From assembly GCA_024398595.1 (NCBI GenBank), contig JAKSIX010000005.1, forward strand, positions 1 through 64,000: a stretch of DNA of 64,000 nucleotides. The letters run 5' to 3'. Both the position numbers and the translations under genes were made by a program. Within the stretch, counting starts at the first letter, position 1. Each line of letters starts with the position of its first letter. Below, piece by piece: positions 46,350-56,641 of the stretch. This stretch comes from Bacteroidaceae bacterium. GTDB lineage: Bacteria; Bacteroidota; Bacteroidia; Bacteroidales; Bacteroidaceae. The notes under the pieces were generated by a model. It did no database searches. It was given only the letters and a program-made list of their open reading frames with translations, and was not told where the DNA came from.

Positions 46350-46907
46350 TCAGATGATTATTGCAAAAAAACGTGCCGGTTCACCGTTGAGAGCCTTGAC
46401 TGCGTGCGGTTGTCTGGCATCGAAGTAGATGCTGTCGCCCTCGTTCAGGACAATCTCCTTCCCGCTGATGCTTATCATTATGCTCCCTTTGAGGACAAGA
46501 TTGAATTCCTGGTCATCGTGGGTGTTCAGATGCAGGTGCTCATCGTCCTTCGGATCGACACTGACTATGAAGGGCGATGCCTTTGCGTGCTTGAACCCCA
46601 TTGCCAATGCCTGATATTTGTATGCTTTCTGACGCTCTATGACCGGTCCCTTGCCCTTGCGTACCAGCCAGTAGTTGTTCATTGTGGGGGTATCTCCGGC
46701 AAACAGTTCGAGAGGCTCGACTCCCATTACCGTGGCCGCATTGCACACGAAATTCATAGGAATGTCTGATTCTCCGCTCTCATAACGCTCCAGTTCTGAT
46801 GTGGTTATGCCGCACTTATCTGCCAACTCCCCAATACTCATATCAATGTCCTCGCGAAGTCCTTTCAGACGCATCGCCATCTGTCTGATCTGTTCATTCA
46901 ATGCCAT
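46350..46907 (-). CDS. XRE-cupin transcriptional regulator (downstream pair)
   Basis: 185 residues: N-terminal Cro/CI-type helix-turn-helix (about 10-65, SIGELADKCGITTSELERYE) and a C-terminal cupin_2 barrel (about 110-185, HDDQEFNLVLKGSIMISI, DARQPHAVKAL). The cupin probably binds a small ligand that tunes repression of the downstream ligase gene. It is between two ligase genes with gaps of three and ten bases, so all four genes are one operon. Confidence 0.88.
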   Translation of the reverse strand: MALNEQIRQMAMRLKGLREDIDMSIGELADKCGITTSELERYESGESDIPMNFVCNAATVMGVEPLELFAGDTPTMNNYWLVRKGKGPVIERQKAYKYQALAMGFKHAKASPFIVSVDPKDDEHLHLNTHDDQEFNLVLKGSIMISISGKEIVLNEGDSIYFDARQPHAVKALNGEPARFFAIII

Positions 46908-46917
46908 AATATGTCCC

Positions 46918-48570
46918 TTAAATTACTTCAATACCCTGCTCGGCGCACAATTTCAGACTGAGCTCACGCAGTTTGAACTTCTGTATCTTGCCGCTGCCTG
47001 TGAGCGGATATTCTTTTACGAAAAATATATACTTCGGAATCTTGTATCTGGCGATGTTGCCCTTGCAGTAGTCCTTGACATCGTCGGCTGTCATAGTGAC
47101 ACCGGCATCAAGAATGATGAACGCACCGACTTCTTCGCCGTACTTCTTTGAGGGAACTCCGGCCACCTGAACATCACGTACGCCCGGCAGGTGATACAGA
47201 AATTCCTCAATCTCACGCGGATAGATGTTTTCTCCGCCACGTATTATCATATCCTTTATTCTTCCCGTAATCCTGTAGTTGCCGTTTTCGTCCTTTACCC
47301 CAAGGTCTCCGGAATGCAGATACCCATTCTCGTCTATGATTTCTGCTGTAGCTTCGGGATTCTTGTAGTATCCTTTCATTATATTGAATCCCTTGCAGCA
47401 CATTTCGCCCTGTGTCCCGACAGGCACTTCCTGATGAGTCTCCGGGTCAAGGACTTTGACATCGACGAACTCATAGTCACGTCCTACAGTAGTATAGCGC
47501 ACATCGTCGGGATCATCAATGCGCTGGTGGCTCATTCCCGGTGATGTCTCGGTAAGGCCATAGACACTGGTCACTTTCAGATGCATCTTTTCCTCAACAT
47601 TGCGCATCAGCTCAATCGGACACAGCGAACCTGCCATGATTCCCGTCCTCAGGCAGGTGAGGTCAAACGTGTCGAACAGCGGATGATTGAGTTCGGCAAT
47701 GAACATGGTCGGAACTCCGTACAGTGCCGTGCAGCGTTCATTGTGTACGGACTTCAAGGTGACGAGCGGGTCGAAACGCTCTACCATCACCTCGGTACAT
47801 CCGTGTGTCAGGCAATTCATCGTGGCCAGCACTACGCCGAAACAATGGAAAAGCGGAACGCATACGCACAACTTGTCATCCTGGGTGAATTTCATGTGCT
47901 CTCCCGTCAGGAAACCGTTGTTGGTTATGTTGTAGTGTGTCAGCATAACCCCTTTCGGGAATCCAGTCGTGCCGGAGGTGTATTGCATATTGACCACATC
48001 GTGGCAGGATACGGATTCGCGCAGACGGTTGAATTCATCGTCATCGGTATTTTCGCCCAACAGCAGAATCTCCGATGTGTTGTACATTCCACGGAACTTC
48101 TCCTGGCCTATATATACCACGTTCTTCAACTTTGGAAAACGTTTGCTGGCAAGGTGGCCGCGCTGGCACTGCTTGAGTTCCGGCAGCATTTCGTAGGTCA
48201 TATCCACGTATTTGCTCTCCCACGTGCCATCAGTGAGACACAGCGTATGCATATCGGAATTATCCACCAGATACTCAAGCTCACTCTGTTTGTAGTTGGT
48301 GTTGACGGTGATGCACACTGCACCGATTTTCGCACAGGCGTACAGGAATGTCAGCCAATCGGGCACGTTCTGCGCCCATAGGCCCACGTGGGTTCCTTTT
48401 GTCACTCCGATAGCCACGAGCCCCCTGGCCATATTGTCAACGCGCTCGTTGAATTCCTTCCAGGTGAACCTCAGATTGCGGTCGGAATAGACAATATATT
48501 CCTTATCCGGCGTATGCTCTGCCCAATACTCAAGATATTGTCCTATTGTTTTTTCAGACAGCTGTAACAT
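46918..48570 (-). CDS. Acyl-CoA synthetase, FadD-like AMP-binding enzyme
   Basis: 550-residue ANL enzyme: P-loop [26 protein letters not shown], hinge [20 protein letters not shown] and Lys in [12 protein letters not shown]. Cytoplasmic; makes acyl-CoA from a free acid. It follows its own XRE-cupin gene by nine bases. Sequence features place it in a different ANL branch from the neighbouring ACSM-like copy, so the two pairs probably handle different acids. Confidence 0.88.
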   Translation of the reverse strand: MLQLSEKTIGQYLEYWAEHTPDKEYIVYSDRNLRFTWKEFNERVDNMARGLVAIGVTKGTHVGLWAQNVPDWLTFLYACAKIGAVCITVNTNYKQSELEYLVDNSDMHTLCLTDGTWESKYVDMTYEMLPELKQCQRGHLASKRFPKLKNVVYIGQEKFRGMYNTSEILLLGENTDDDEFNRLRESVSCHDVVNMQYTSGTTGFPKGVMLTHYNITNNGFLTGEHMKFTQDDKLCVCVPLFHCFGVVLATMNCLTHGCTEVMVERFDPLVTLKSVHNERCTALYGVPTMFIAELNHPLFDTFDLTCLRTGIMAGSLCPIELMRNVEEKMHLKVTSVYGLTETSPGMSHQRIDDPDDVRYTTVGRDYEFVDVKVLDPETHQEVPVGTQGEMCCKGFNIMKGYYKNPEATAEIIDENGYLHSGDLGVKDENGNYRITGRIKDMIIRGGENIYPREIEEFLYHLPGVRDVQVAGVPSKKYGEEVGAFIILDAGVTMTADDVKDYCKGNIARYKIPKYIFFVKEYPLTGSGKIQKFKLRELSLKLCAEQGIEVI

Positions 48571-48579
48571 CGGTGCGGG

Positions 48580-49149
48580 TCAAATAGGTGTATAGACAAC
48601 GGCCAGAATACGTGCTTTCTCTCCGTTATATCCGTGTACGTGGTGCTTGACTATGGAATCGTAATATATGCTGTCTCCGGCTTCCAACAGATGTGTGTTC
48701 TTGCCGTAGATGACTTCTACACGTCCTTCAAGCACATAGATGAATTCCTCTCCCTCGTGCGATGACAGCGAGAACTCCTTGTCGCAGGAGGGCAGGATGT
48801 CTATGACGAACGGTTCTATATGGCGGTTTTCCTTGCCTTCGGACAGGGAATGGTACAGCATGTTGTCGACATCTGTCGAACCGTGATTGGAGAAATGGGT
48901 GCTTTCCTTGAGCTGTGCCCCACGGCTTACGACTGCGCCTCTGCCCTGTGCGTCATCGAGGAATGTGCCTAAACGTACGCCCAAGACCCGGGCTATTTTG
49001 ATAAGTGGCGCAAGACCGGGAAGCGGTCCTCCATTTTCAATGTCGATAATCTGCTCCACAGGTATCTGTGCACGCTCTGCCAGTGTCTCAATTTCTATGT
49101 CCTTGGATTCCCTGAGGGAACGGATTTTCTCTCCGACTGTAGCTTTCAT
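48580..49149 (-). CDS. XRE-cupin transcriptional regulator (upstream pair)
   Basis: 189 residues from the ATG at 49149: helix-turn-helix (about 4-58, KIRSLRESKDIEIETLAERA, QIIDIENG) and C-terminal cupin (SSHEGEEFIYVLEGRVEV, YDSIVKHHVHGY). A TTG at 49191 would lengthen it but falls on the -7 promoter element, so the ATG is right. First gene of the four-gene regulator-ligase operon; it may autoregulate it. Confidence 0.88.
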   Translation of the reverse strand: MKATVGEKIRSLRESKDIEIETLAERAQIPVEQIIDIENGGPLPGLAPLIKIARVLGVRLGTFLDDAQGRGAVVSRGAQLKESTHFSNHGSTDVDNMLYHSLSEGKENRHIEPFVIDILPSCDKEFSLSSHEGEEFIYVLEGRVEVIYGKNTHLLEAGDSIYYDSIVKHHVHGYNGEKARILAVVYTPI

Positions 49150-49188
49150 ATCAATAGTGGCAAAAAACGGAATCTTTTTAATAACCTG

Positions 49189-49196
49189 CAAAGGTA
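49189..49196 (-). promoter_or_regulatory. Putative -7 element of the XRE-cupin/ligase operon
   Basis: Reads TACCTTTG on the minus strand, 39 bases before the chosen ATG. It helps rule out the upstream TTG start. Confidence 0.55.
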
Positions 49197-49217
49197 CATA
49201 TTTTGCTTTAGAAGCTG

Positions 49218-49239
49218 CTTAGAATCTGTTTTGAAATGT
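49218..49239 (-). repeat. Dispersed intergenic repeat A, copy 3 (inverted)
   Basis: Minus-strand reading is ACATTTCAAAACAGATTCTA and two more bases, nearly identical to 26113-26134. It lies just upstream of the XRE-cupin promoter. Confidence 0.6.
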
Positions 49240-49263
49240 TCCAATTAATCTTTTATAAAGTCT

Positions 49264-49384
49264 TTCCGGCTGAAACCATTTCCTTTTCAGTCATGACGGA
49301 ACCCCATCACTCCTTTAAACAAACAGATTTTCATTTCGAAAAAAGGCGCGTAAAGCTTGGCTTTTTGTTGAAAAAACCCAAGCC
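49264..49384. repeat. Stem-loops and repeat B copy 2 in the gyrB leader region
   Basis: A nested inverted repeat (TTCCG...CTGAAA...TTTCAG...CGGAA, 49264-49301), repeat B copy 2 at 49304-49342, and an imperfect hairpin at 49354-49384 (GCTTGG...CCAAGC with T5/A5 inner arms). They fill the 290-base divergent gap between the XRE-cupin gene and gyrB. Confidence 0.5.
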
Positions 49385-49391
49385 GGAGTGC

Positions 49392-51399
<2,008 letters not shown>

Positions 51400-51416
51400 T
51401 CGTATGAAACAGAAAA

Positions 51417-51452
51417 ATGCTCCGTCACTTCAGCGTGGCGGAGCATTTTTTT
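51417..51452. terminator. Bidirectional terminator between gyrB and the oxidoreductase operon
   Basis: 12-pair stem ATGCTCCGTCAC/GTGGCGGAGCAT with a six-base loop, followed by seven T on the plus strand and preceded by five A, giving a T tract on the minus strand too. It lies between convergent transcription units. Confidence 0.85.
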
Positions 51453-51470
51453 GTAGGCCTCTGTATAACT

Positions 51471-52010
51471 TCAATTCTTTATGAAATCCATTCCGGCCTT
51501 GAGAGCTTTCTCGTTGAGAGGCAGGAATTTCCAGTTCCTTTCAGATACTGAATGCTTTATTCCCTCAAGGACATTCCCGACTTCAAGTATCGGCTTCAAT
51601 CTGAGATATGAGCCCAAAAGGAACATATTGGCAACCTTGGTCGCATTCATCTTTGCCGCTTCCTCGATGGCCGGTATTTCATAGACCTTGATGTCTTCAC
51701 GTGTCGGCTTGCGCACTATTGTACTTGGAGTGTAAAGCAGCATCCCTCCACGCTTTACCCTGTTCTCAAATTTGTCCATAGCCTGCTGGCTGAGGATTAT
51801 GGCCGTGTCAAATTCCAGCAGAATAGGGGAACTGATAGGAGAGTCGCTCAGGATTACCATTGCGTTTGCTGTACCTCCACGTATTTCAGGACCGTACGAC
51901 GGCATCCACGAAACCTCAAGACCTTGCATCAGTCCGGAGTAGGCCAATATTTTTCCCATAGAGAGGACACCCTGTCCTCCGAATCCGGTTATTATTATCT
52001 CTTCTGTCAT
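51471..52010 (-). CDS. 2-oxoacid:ferredoxin oxidoreductase, gamma subunit
   Basis: 179-residue subunit of the four-part enzyme that converts a 2-oxoacid, CoA and ferredoxin to an acyl-CoA, CO2 and reduced ferredoxin. GFGGQGVLSMGKILA near the start and PSYGPEIRGGTANAMV are family signatures of the gamma domain (CoA-side). Last gene of the operon. Confidence 0.92.
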   Translation of the reverse strand: MTEEIIITGFGGQGVLSMGKILAYSGLMQGLEVSWMPSYGPEIRGGTANAMVILSDSPISSPILLEFDTAIILSQQAMDKFENRVKRGGMLLYTPSTIVRKPTREDIKVYEIPAIEEAAKMNATKVANMFLLGSYLRLKPILEVGNVLEGIKHSVSERNWKFLPLNEKALKAGMDFIKN

Positions 52011-52015
52011 TTCCT

Positions 52016-52810
52016 TTATCTTTTGGCGTTCATATCCATAACTAACTTCCCGTCAACCTTGATGTCGCCGAGAGGGTATTTCCGGAACATATTCTCAACC
52101 ATCCAGTCATTGGCCGCCTTTGGTGACATACCCCATCCCGAGTTGCAGTTCGATACTACCTCCACTATGGATGTGCCTTTCCTGTCACGCTGATTCTCAA
52201 AAGCCTGACGCAATGCTTTCTTTAACTTGCGTACGTTGGCCGGAGTGTGGACGGAGTGGCGTGTCACGTAATATACCCCGTCCAGTTGTGCCAGCAGCGG
52301 AGTGATGTTGAGCGGGTATCCCATTGTCCTGACATCCCTGCCACGAGGGCATGTAGTTGTCTTCATGCCTTCAAGTGTGGTAGGAGCCATCTGACCGCCT
52401 GTCATTCCGTATATACCGTTGTTTATGAATACAATGACAATGTTCTCTCCACGGTTGCAGGCGTGCATTGTCTCACCGGTGCCGATAGCTGCCAGATCTC
52501 CGTCTCCCTGATAGGTGAATACGTACTTGTCCGGCTGTATTCTCTTTATACCCGTGGCTACGGCACAGGCACGTCCGTGGGCAGCCTCAACAACATCGAA
52601 CTTGTAGAAATCGTACAGGAATACCGAACATCCTACAGGCGATATTCCTATTACATCGTGTTCTATGCCCATTTCCTCAATAACCTCGGCAATGGTGCGT
52701 ACCACAACTCCGTGTCCGCAACCGGGGCAGAAATTGAAGACATTGTCTGACATCAGACGACTCTTCCTATATACCAGATTCTCTGGTTTGATTATATCTT
52801 TAGGATCCAT
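52016..52810 (-). CDS. 2-oxoacid:ferredoxin oxidoreductase, beta (TPP-binding) subunit
   Basis: 264 residues with the thiamine-pyrophosphate site GDGDLAAIGTGE...NNGIYGMTGGQ and FCPGCGHG near the N-terminus, whose cysteines help hold a cluster or the TPP. Partner of the alpha, gamma and ferredoxin subunits encoded alongside. Substrate may be 2-oxoglutarate or branched 2-oxoacids; the sequence alone does not separate Kor from Vor. Confidence 0.92.
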   Translation of the reverse strand: MDPKDIIKPENLVYRKSRLMSDNVFNFCPGCGHGVVVRTIAEVIEEMGIEHDVIGISPVGCSVFLYDFYKFDVVEAAHGRACAVATGIKRIQPDKYVFTYQGDGDLAAIGTGETMHACNRGENIVIVFINNGIYGMTGGQMAPTTLEGMKTTTCPRGRDVRTMGYPLNITPLLAQLDGVYYVTRHSVHTPANVRKLKKALRQAFENQRDRKGTSIVEVVSNCNSGWGMSPKAANDWMVENMFRKYPLGDIKVDGKLVMDMNAKR

Positions 52811-52821
52811 GTTCGCAAATT

Positions 52822-53898
52822 TTAAAGTCCAAACTGACGGTAGAGTGCGTTCTCGATTTCTTCCGGTGTAGGAACCATACCTCCCAGTCGCCCGAAGAAT
52901 CCTATAGGCTTGCGACCCTCAATTGCGAGACGGACATCCTCTATCATCTGGCCGGCATTCAACTCCACTGACATAATGCCTTTAATCCTCTTTCCCTCTG
53001 CCAGTGCCCTGATTTCGCCAGATGGGAACGGGTACAGCGTGATAGGTCTGAACAGGCCTACCTTGTGACCTTTTGCTCTGGCGGACTCAATGCTCTTCTG
53101 TGCAATACGGGCAATGATTCCGAATGCTACGATTATGTATTCTGCGTCATCGCAGCCAATCATTTCGTAACGGACCTCGTCACGTTCCATAGTGCGGTAT
53201 TTGGCCTGCAGTCTCTGGTTCACAAGCTCATGCTGCAACGGGTGCAGGTTCAATGATGTGACATAACGGCGTTCCTTGCCTTCCGGTGTGCCGTTTGTGG
53301 CCCAGTCAGGATATTCGGTCATTCTCGGACGCTGATTGGGAAGCTGTACTTTCTCCATCATCTGACCGAGGGCTCCGTCTGACAGAATCATTACAGGATT
53401 GCGGTATTTGAAAGCAAGGTCGAAACCTTCAGCGATGAAATCCGCCATCTCCTGTACTGACTTGGGAGCAAGCGTGAGAAGCTTGTAGTCTCCGTGTCCG
53501 CCTCCCTTTACCGTCTGGAAATAGTCTGCCTGACTTGGCTGTATAGTACCAAGACCGGGACCTCCACGCGATACATTGATAAGGAGGCAGGGAAGTTCCG
53601 CTCCCGCTATATATGATATGCCTTCACTCATAAGGCTTATACCCGGACTTGACGAGGATGTCAGGACACGGTGCCCGGTAGCTGCCGCGCCATATACCAT
53701 ATTGATGGCTGAGACCTCGCTCTCTGCCTGCAATACCACCATTCCTGTGCGGGCGTATGCATCAGTTTCCATAAGATACTCCATTACCTCGGTCTGCGGG
53801 GTGATAGGGTATCCGTAATAGGCATCGGCTCCGGCACGGATAGCAGCCTCGGCGATGGCCTCGTTGCCCTTCATCAATCTGATTTCTTTCTCTTCCAT
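52822..53898 (-). CDS. vorB: 2-oxoacid:ferredoxin oxidoreductase, alpha subunit (VorB-type)
   Basis: 358-residue pyrimidine-binding subunit: LMKGNEAIAEAAIRAGADAY, GYPITPQTEVMEYL, SSSSPGISLMSEGISY and a C-terminal transketolase-like domain. This class is usually annotated as 3-methyl-2-oxobutanoate dehydrogenase subunit VorB in Bacteroidota. It is three bases downstream of the ferredoxin gene. With reduced ferredoxin as product it feeds fermentation or reductive carboxylation. Confidence 0.9.
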   Translation of the reverse strand: MEEKEIRLMKGNEAIAEAAIRAGADAYYGYPITPQTEVMEYLMETDAYARTGMVVLQAESEVSAINMVYGAAATGHRVLTSSSSPGISLMSEGISYIAGAELPCLLINVSRGGPGLGTIQPSQADYFQTVKGGGHGDYKLLTLAPKSVQEMADFIAEGFDLAFKYRNPVMILSDGALGQMMEKVQLPNQRPRMTEYPDWATNGTPEGKERRYVTSLNLHPLQHELVNQRLQAKYRTMERDEVRYEMIGCDDAEYIIVAFGIIARIAQKSIESARAKGHKVGLFRPITLYPFPSGEIRALAEGKRIKGIMSVELNAGQMIEDVRLAIEGRKPIGFFGRLGGMVPTPEEIENALYRQFGL

Positions 53899-53901
53899 AT
53901 C

Positions 53902-54132
53902 TTATTCCCCAACTTTAGCTCTATATACAGATATGACTCCATCCGGACATATCACAGCGCAGTTGGTACAGCCTGTGCATGCGCCGGGGTTCTCCATATA
54001 TGCGTAATGATAACCTTTGCCGTTGACTTTCGCTGACATGCCCAACACGTGCTGGAGACATGTATTCACACACAACTCACAACCCTTGCAACGGTCATTG
54101 TCTATTGTTACGGCGCCTTGAATCTTTGCCAT
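53902..54132 (-). CDS. 2-oxoacid oxidoreductase ferredoxin (delta) subunit, 2[4Fe-4S]
   Basis: 76-residue electron-transfer subunit with two complete cluster motifs, CKGCELCVNTC and CTGCTNCAVIC followed by P. First of the four oxidoreductase genes, 21 bases after the FKBP gene, so the unit may be read through from glyS. Confidence 0.94.
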   Translation of the reverse strand: MAKIQGAVTIDNDRCKGCELCVNTCLQHVLGMSAKVNGKGYHYAYMENPGACTGCTNCAVICPDGVISVYRAKVGE

Positions 54133-54153
54133 ATATTCAGTATTAAATTATGT

Positions 54154-54762
54154 TTATCGGTTTGCCGGTGTCCGGAACCCAACAAGAGTGACATCAAATA
54201 TCAGCGTAGAGCAGGCTGGAATTTCATTTTTACTGTCTGAGCCATATCCTAACTGATAGGGTATGTATAGTCTCCAGACATCACCTTCGCTCATACTCTG
54301 TAAGGCTGTTGCCATTCCTTTGACAAGTTCGGACACTGCGAATTTCTTGGGTACGCTCAGGAACGGACTGACCTCTGCGGTATTGTATGACTGGTCGAAT
54401 ATAAAACCGTCCGGATGCTCATCGGTAGGTATAAGCCTGCCTCTGTAGTGCATAGAGATGCTGTCCGTGAAAATAGGATGCCCATATCCTTCTCCAGACC
54501 GGATTACCTCGCAATAGACGTAGTTGTAAATGTTATGTTCCATTGAGGAATCCATATCATATTGGAGTATGCGGAACAGGTCTCCTTCTTCGGCTTCATC
54601 CGGGGTGATTGATTTGTCCGCCTTTGAACTGATGCCGCTGATGAAATCCCCGTTACGCTCCGGCCAGTCGTGATATTCATCCTGCTTCCCGTTTGTCGAG
54701 CAGGATGTCGCGACAAACAGGGCAAGTGTCAGGAACGGTGTAACCCGGAGTAATTTTCCCAT
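54154..54762 (-). CDS. FKBP-type peptidyl-prolyl isomerase lipoprotein
   Basis: 202-residue periplasmic folding enzyme: lipoprotein signal ending FVATSC (Cys21), acidic linker, then an FKBP domain (about 95-200) with HYRGRLIPTDE, FDQSYN, WRLYIPYQLGYG and a C-terminal STLIFDVTLVGF. It overlaps the glyS stop by one base, so translation is coupled. Confidence 0.9.
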   Translation of the reverse strand: MGKLLRVTPFLTLALFVATSCSTNGKQDEYHDWPERNGDFISGISSKADKSITPDEAEEGDLFRILQYDMDSSMEHNIYNYVYCEVIRSGEGYGHPIFTDSISMHYRGRLIPTDEHPDGFIFDQSYNTAEVSPFLSVPKKFAVSELVKGMATALQSMSEGDVWRLYIPYQLGYGSDSKNEIPACSTLIFDVTLVGFRTPANR

Positions 54763-56300
54763 TACAGTGTCTTTAATATACCGGTTATTGTAACGCTGTC
54801 GGATATGATGCCGCAGAGGTCGTCTATCCTGATGCGCTGCTGCTGCATCGTGTCGCGGTCACGCAGGGTGACAGTGCCGTCCTCCAGGGACTGATGATCG
54901 ACCGTTATGCAGTATGGTGTGCCTATGGCATCCTGACGGCGGTAACGCTTTCCGATGGAATCCTTCTCATCGTACTGGCAGTTGAAATGGAATTTCAGGT
55001 CGTTCTGAATCCTGTGCGCCAGTTCCGGAAGACCGTCTTTCTTCACGAGCGGAAGAATGCCGAGCTTTACCGGAGCCAGAGCAGCCGGCAGATGAAGTAC
55101 CACGCGGCTCTCTCCGTTCTCAAGAGCCTGCTCTTCGTAGGCTGCGCAGATGATGCTCAGGAACATGCGGTCCACACCGATGGAAGTCTCGATGACGTAC
55201 GGAGTGTAGCTTTCGTTTGTATCCGGATCAAAATACCTGATGTTCTTTCCGCTGAATTTCTCGTGCTGTGACAGGTCGAAATTCGTGCGGCTGTGAATAC
55301 CCTCCACCTCCTTGAAGCCGAACGGCATAAGGAACTCTATATCTGTGGCGGCATTTGCGTAGTGGGCCAGCTTGTCGTGGTCGTGGAAACGGTATTTGTC
55401 CTCACCGAAGCCAAGGGCAAGATGCCATTTCAGACGTGTCTGCTTCCATTTTGCGAACCAGTCAAGTTCTGTGCCGGGCTTGATGAAGAACTGCATTTCC
55501 ATCTGCTCGAACTCGCGCATACGGAAAATGAACTGGCGTGCTACAATCTCGTTGCGGAAAGCCTTTCCTATCTGGGCTATACCGAACGGCAGCTTCATCC
55601 TTCCCGTCTTCTGTACGTTCAGGTAGTTTACGAAAATACCCTGAGCCGTTTCAGGGCGGAGATATATCTTCATCGCTCCGTCCGATGTGGAGCCCATTTC
55701 CGTGGAGAACATAAGATTGAACTGGCGTACATCTGTCCAGTTCCTTGTTCCGCTGATAGGACAGACAATCTCTTCGTCAAGTATAATCTGCTTCAGTTCG
55801 TCAAGGTTGTTGTCATTCATAGCCTTTGCATAGCGTTCGTGCAGTGCGTCACGCTTTGTCCGGTGCTCCAGAACGTTTTTGCTGGTGGCACGGTACTGTG
55901 CCTCATCGAAACTGTCGCCGAAACGCTTGCGGGCTTTTGCTATCTCCTTCTCTATCTTGTCGTCATATTTTGCTATCTGTTCCTCAATCAGCACGTCTGC
56001 GCGGTAGCGCTTCTTGCTGTCACGGTTGTCGATAAGAGGGTCATTGAACGCATCTACGTGACCTGAGGCCTTCCAGATGGTAGGGTGCATAAAGATACTG
56101 CTGTCAATACCGACTATATTGTCGTGCAGGAGCACCATACTCTGCCACCAGTAGGACTTGATATTATTCTTCATCTCAACACCCATCTGGCCGTAGTCAT
56201 ATACAGCTCCAAGTCCATCGTATATCTCACTCGATGGAAATACAAAACCGTACTCTTTGCAATGAGCTACGATTTTCTTGAAAACGTCATCCTGTGTCAT
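54762..56300 (-). CDS. glyS: Glycyl-tRNA synthetase (dimeric type)
   Basis: Class II synthetase that charges tRNA-Gly. 512 residues from the ATG at 56300; opens with DVFKKIVAHCKEYGFVFPSSEIY, contains motif 2 (FRNEIVARQFIFRMREFEQME), motif 3 (IETSIGVDRMFLSII) and a C-terminal anticodon-binding domain. It is the eukaryote/archaeal-like alpha2 form, the usual one in Bacteroidota. A TTG at 56318 overlaps the -7 element and is rejected. Confidence 0.95.
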   Translation of the reverse strand: MTQDDVFKKIVAHCKEYGFVFPSSEIYDGLGAVYDYGQMGVEMKNNIKSYWWQSMVLLHDNIVGIDSSIFMHPTIWKASGHVDAFNDPLIDNRDSKKRYRADVLIEEQIAKYDDKIEKEIAKARKRFGDSFDEAQYRATSKNVLEHRTKRDALHERYAKAMNDNNLDELKQIILDEEIVCPISGTRNWTDVRQFNLMFSTEMGSTSDGAMKIYLRPETAQGIFVNYLNVQKTGRMKLPFGIAQIGKAFRNEIVARQFIFRMREFEQMEMQFFIKPGTELDWFAKWKQTRLKWHLALGFGEDKYRFHDHDKLAHYANAATDIEFLMPFGFKEVEGIHSRTNFDLSQHEKFSGKNIRYFDPDTNESYTPYVIETSIGVDRMFLSIICAAYEEQALENGESRVVLHLPAALAPVKLGILPLVKKDGLPELAHRIQNDLKFHFNCQYDEKDSIGKRYRRQDAIGTPYCITVDHQSLEDGTVTLRDRDTMQQQRIRIDDLCGIISDSVTITGILKTL

Positions 56301-56315
56301 ATTCCAAATTTTCCG

Positions 56316-56323
56316 CAAATTTA
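56316..56323 (-). promoter_or_regulatory. Putative -7 element of glyS
   Basis: Reads TAAATTTG on the minus strand, 15 bases before the chosen ATG. Confidence 0.55.
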
Positions 56324-56416
56324 CTCAATACCTTTATGAAAAAGGAAAGATGCGGGCTCTTTCTGTGTAAAAGTTTGTTAACGGATGCTCTGAAGTGCGC
56401 GAATTGGAACCAATCG

Positions 56417-56448
56417 TTGCAAAACAGGTTCTTATTTTTATAACTTTG
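56417..56448 (+). promoter_or_regulatory. Putative promoter of the parC operon
   Basis: TTG at 56417-56419 and TAACTTTG at 56441-56448. If used, it gives an unusually long leader of nearly 190 bases that contains the inverted-repeat cluster. Confidence 0.5.
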
Positions 56449-56462
56449 CGAAATGTAACATC

Positions 56463-56630
56463 ACTCAAGTTCCGTATATGAAACTTGAGTTCCAGCCGTT
56501 CCCGGCTGGGTCCTCCCCTGAGGGGAGGATGCAGGTGGGGGTCATACAAGGATATTATTATTCAAGTTTCGCCTTGACAGCCCCCGAAAAAACGGTAATT
56601 TGGAACATGAGAAACTTGAATAACATTATG
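56463..56630. repeat. Cluster of four inverted repeats upstream of parC
   Basis: Four perfect inverted repeats in 170 bases: ACTCAAGTT/AACTTGAGT (56463-56490), CCAGCCG/CGGCTGG (56492-56509), TCCTCCCCT/AGGGGAGGA (56511-56529) and a 13-bp pair TTATTCAAGTTTC/GAAACTTGAATAA (56558-56570 and 56611-56623). Part of it recurs at 22807-22844. Apart from this cluster and promoters the 340-base gap has no gene; a 71-codon frame there is spurious. Confidence 0.75.
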
Positions 56631-56641
56631 TTTCTTTTGAG

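Noticed and set aside
47581-48381. 266-codon frame antisense to the FadD-like ligase
   Set aside because: His/Gln-rich shadow of a clear ANL enzyme.
55293-56066. 257-codon frame antisense to glyS
   Set aside because: Glycyl-tRNA synthetase motifs are certain on the other strand.
56334-56549. 71-codon minus-strand frame in the glyS-parC gap
   Set aside because: Its sequence is the translation of the inverted-repeat cluster (PPLRGGPSRER-type text), a common false gene in repeat DNA.
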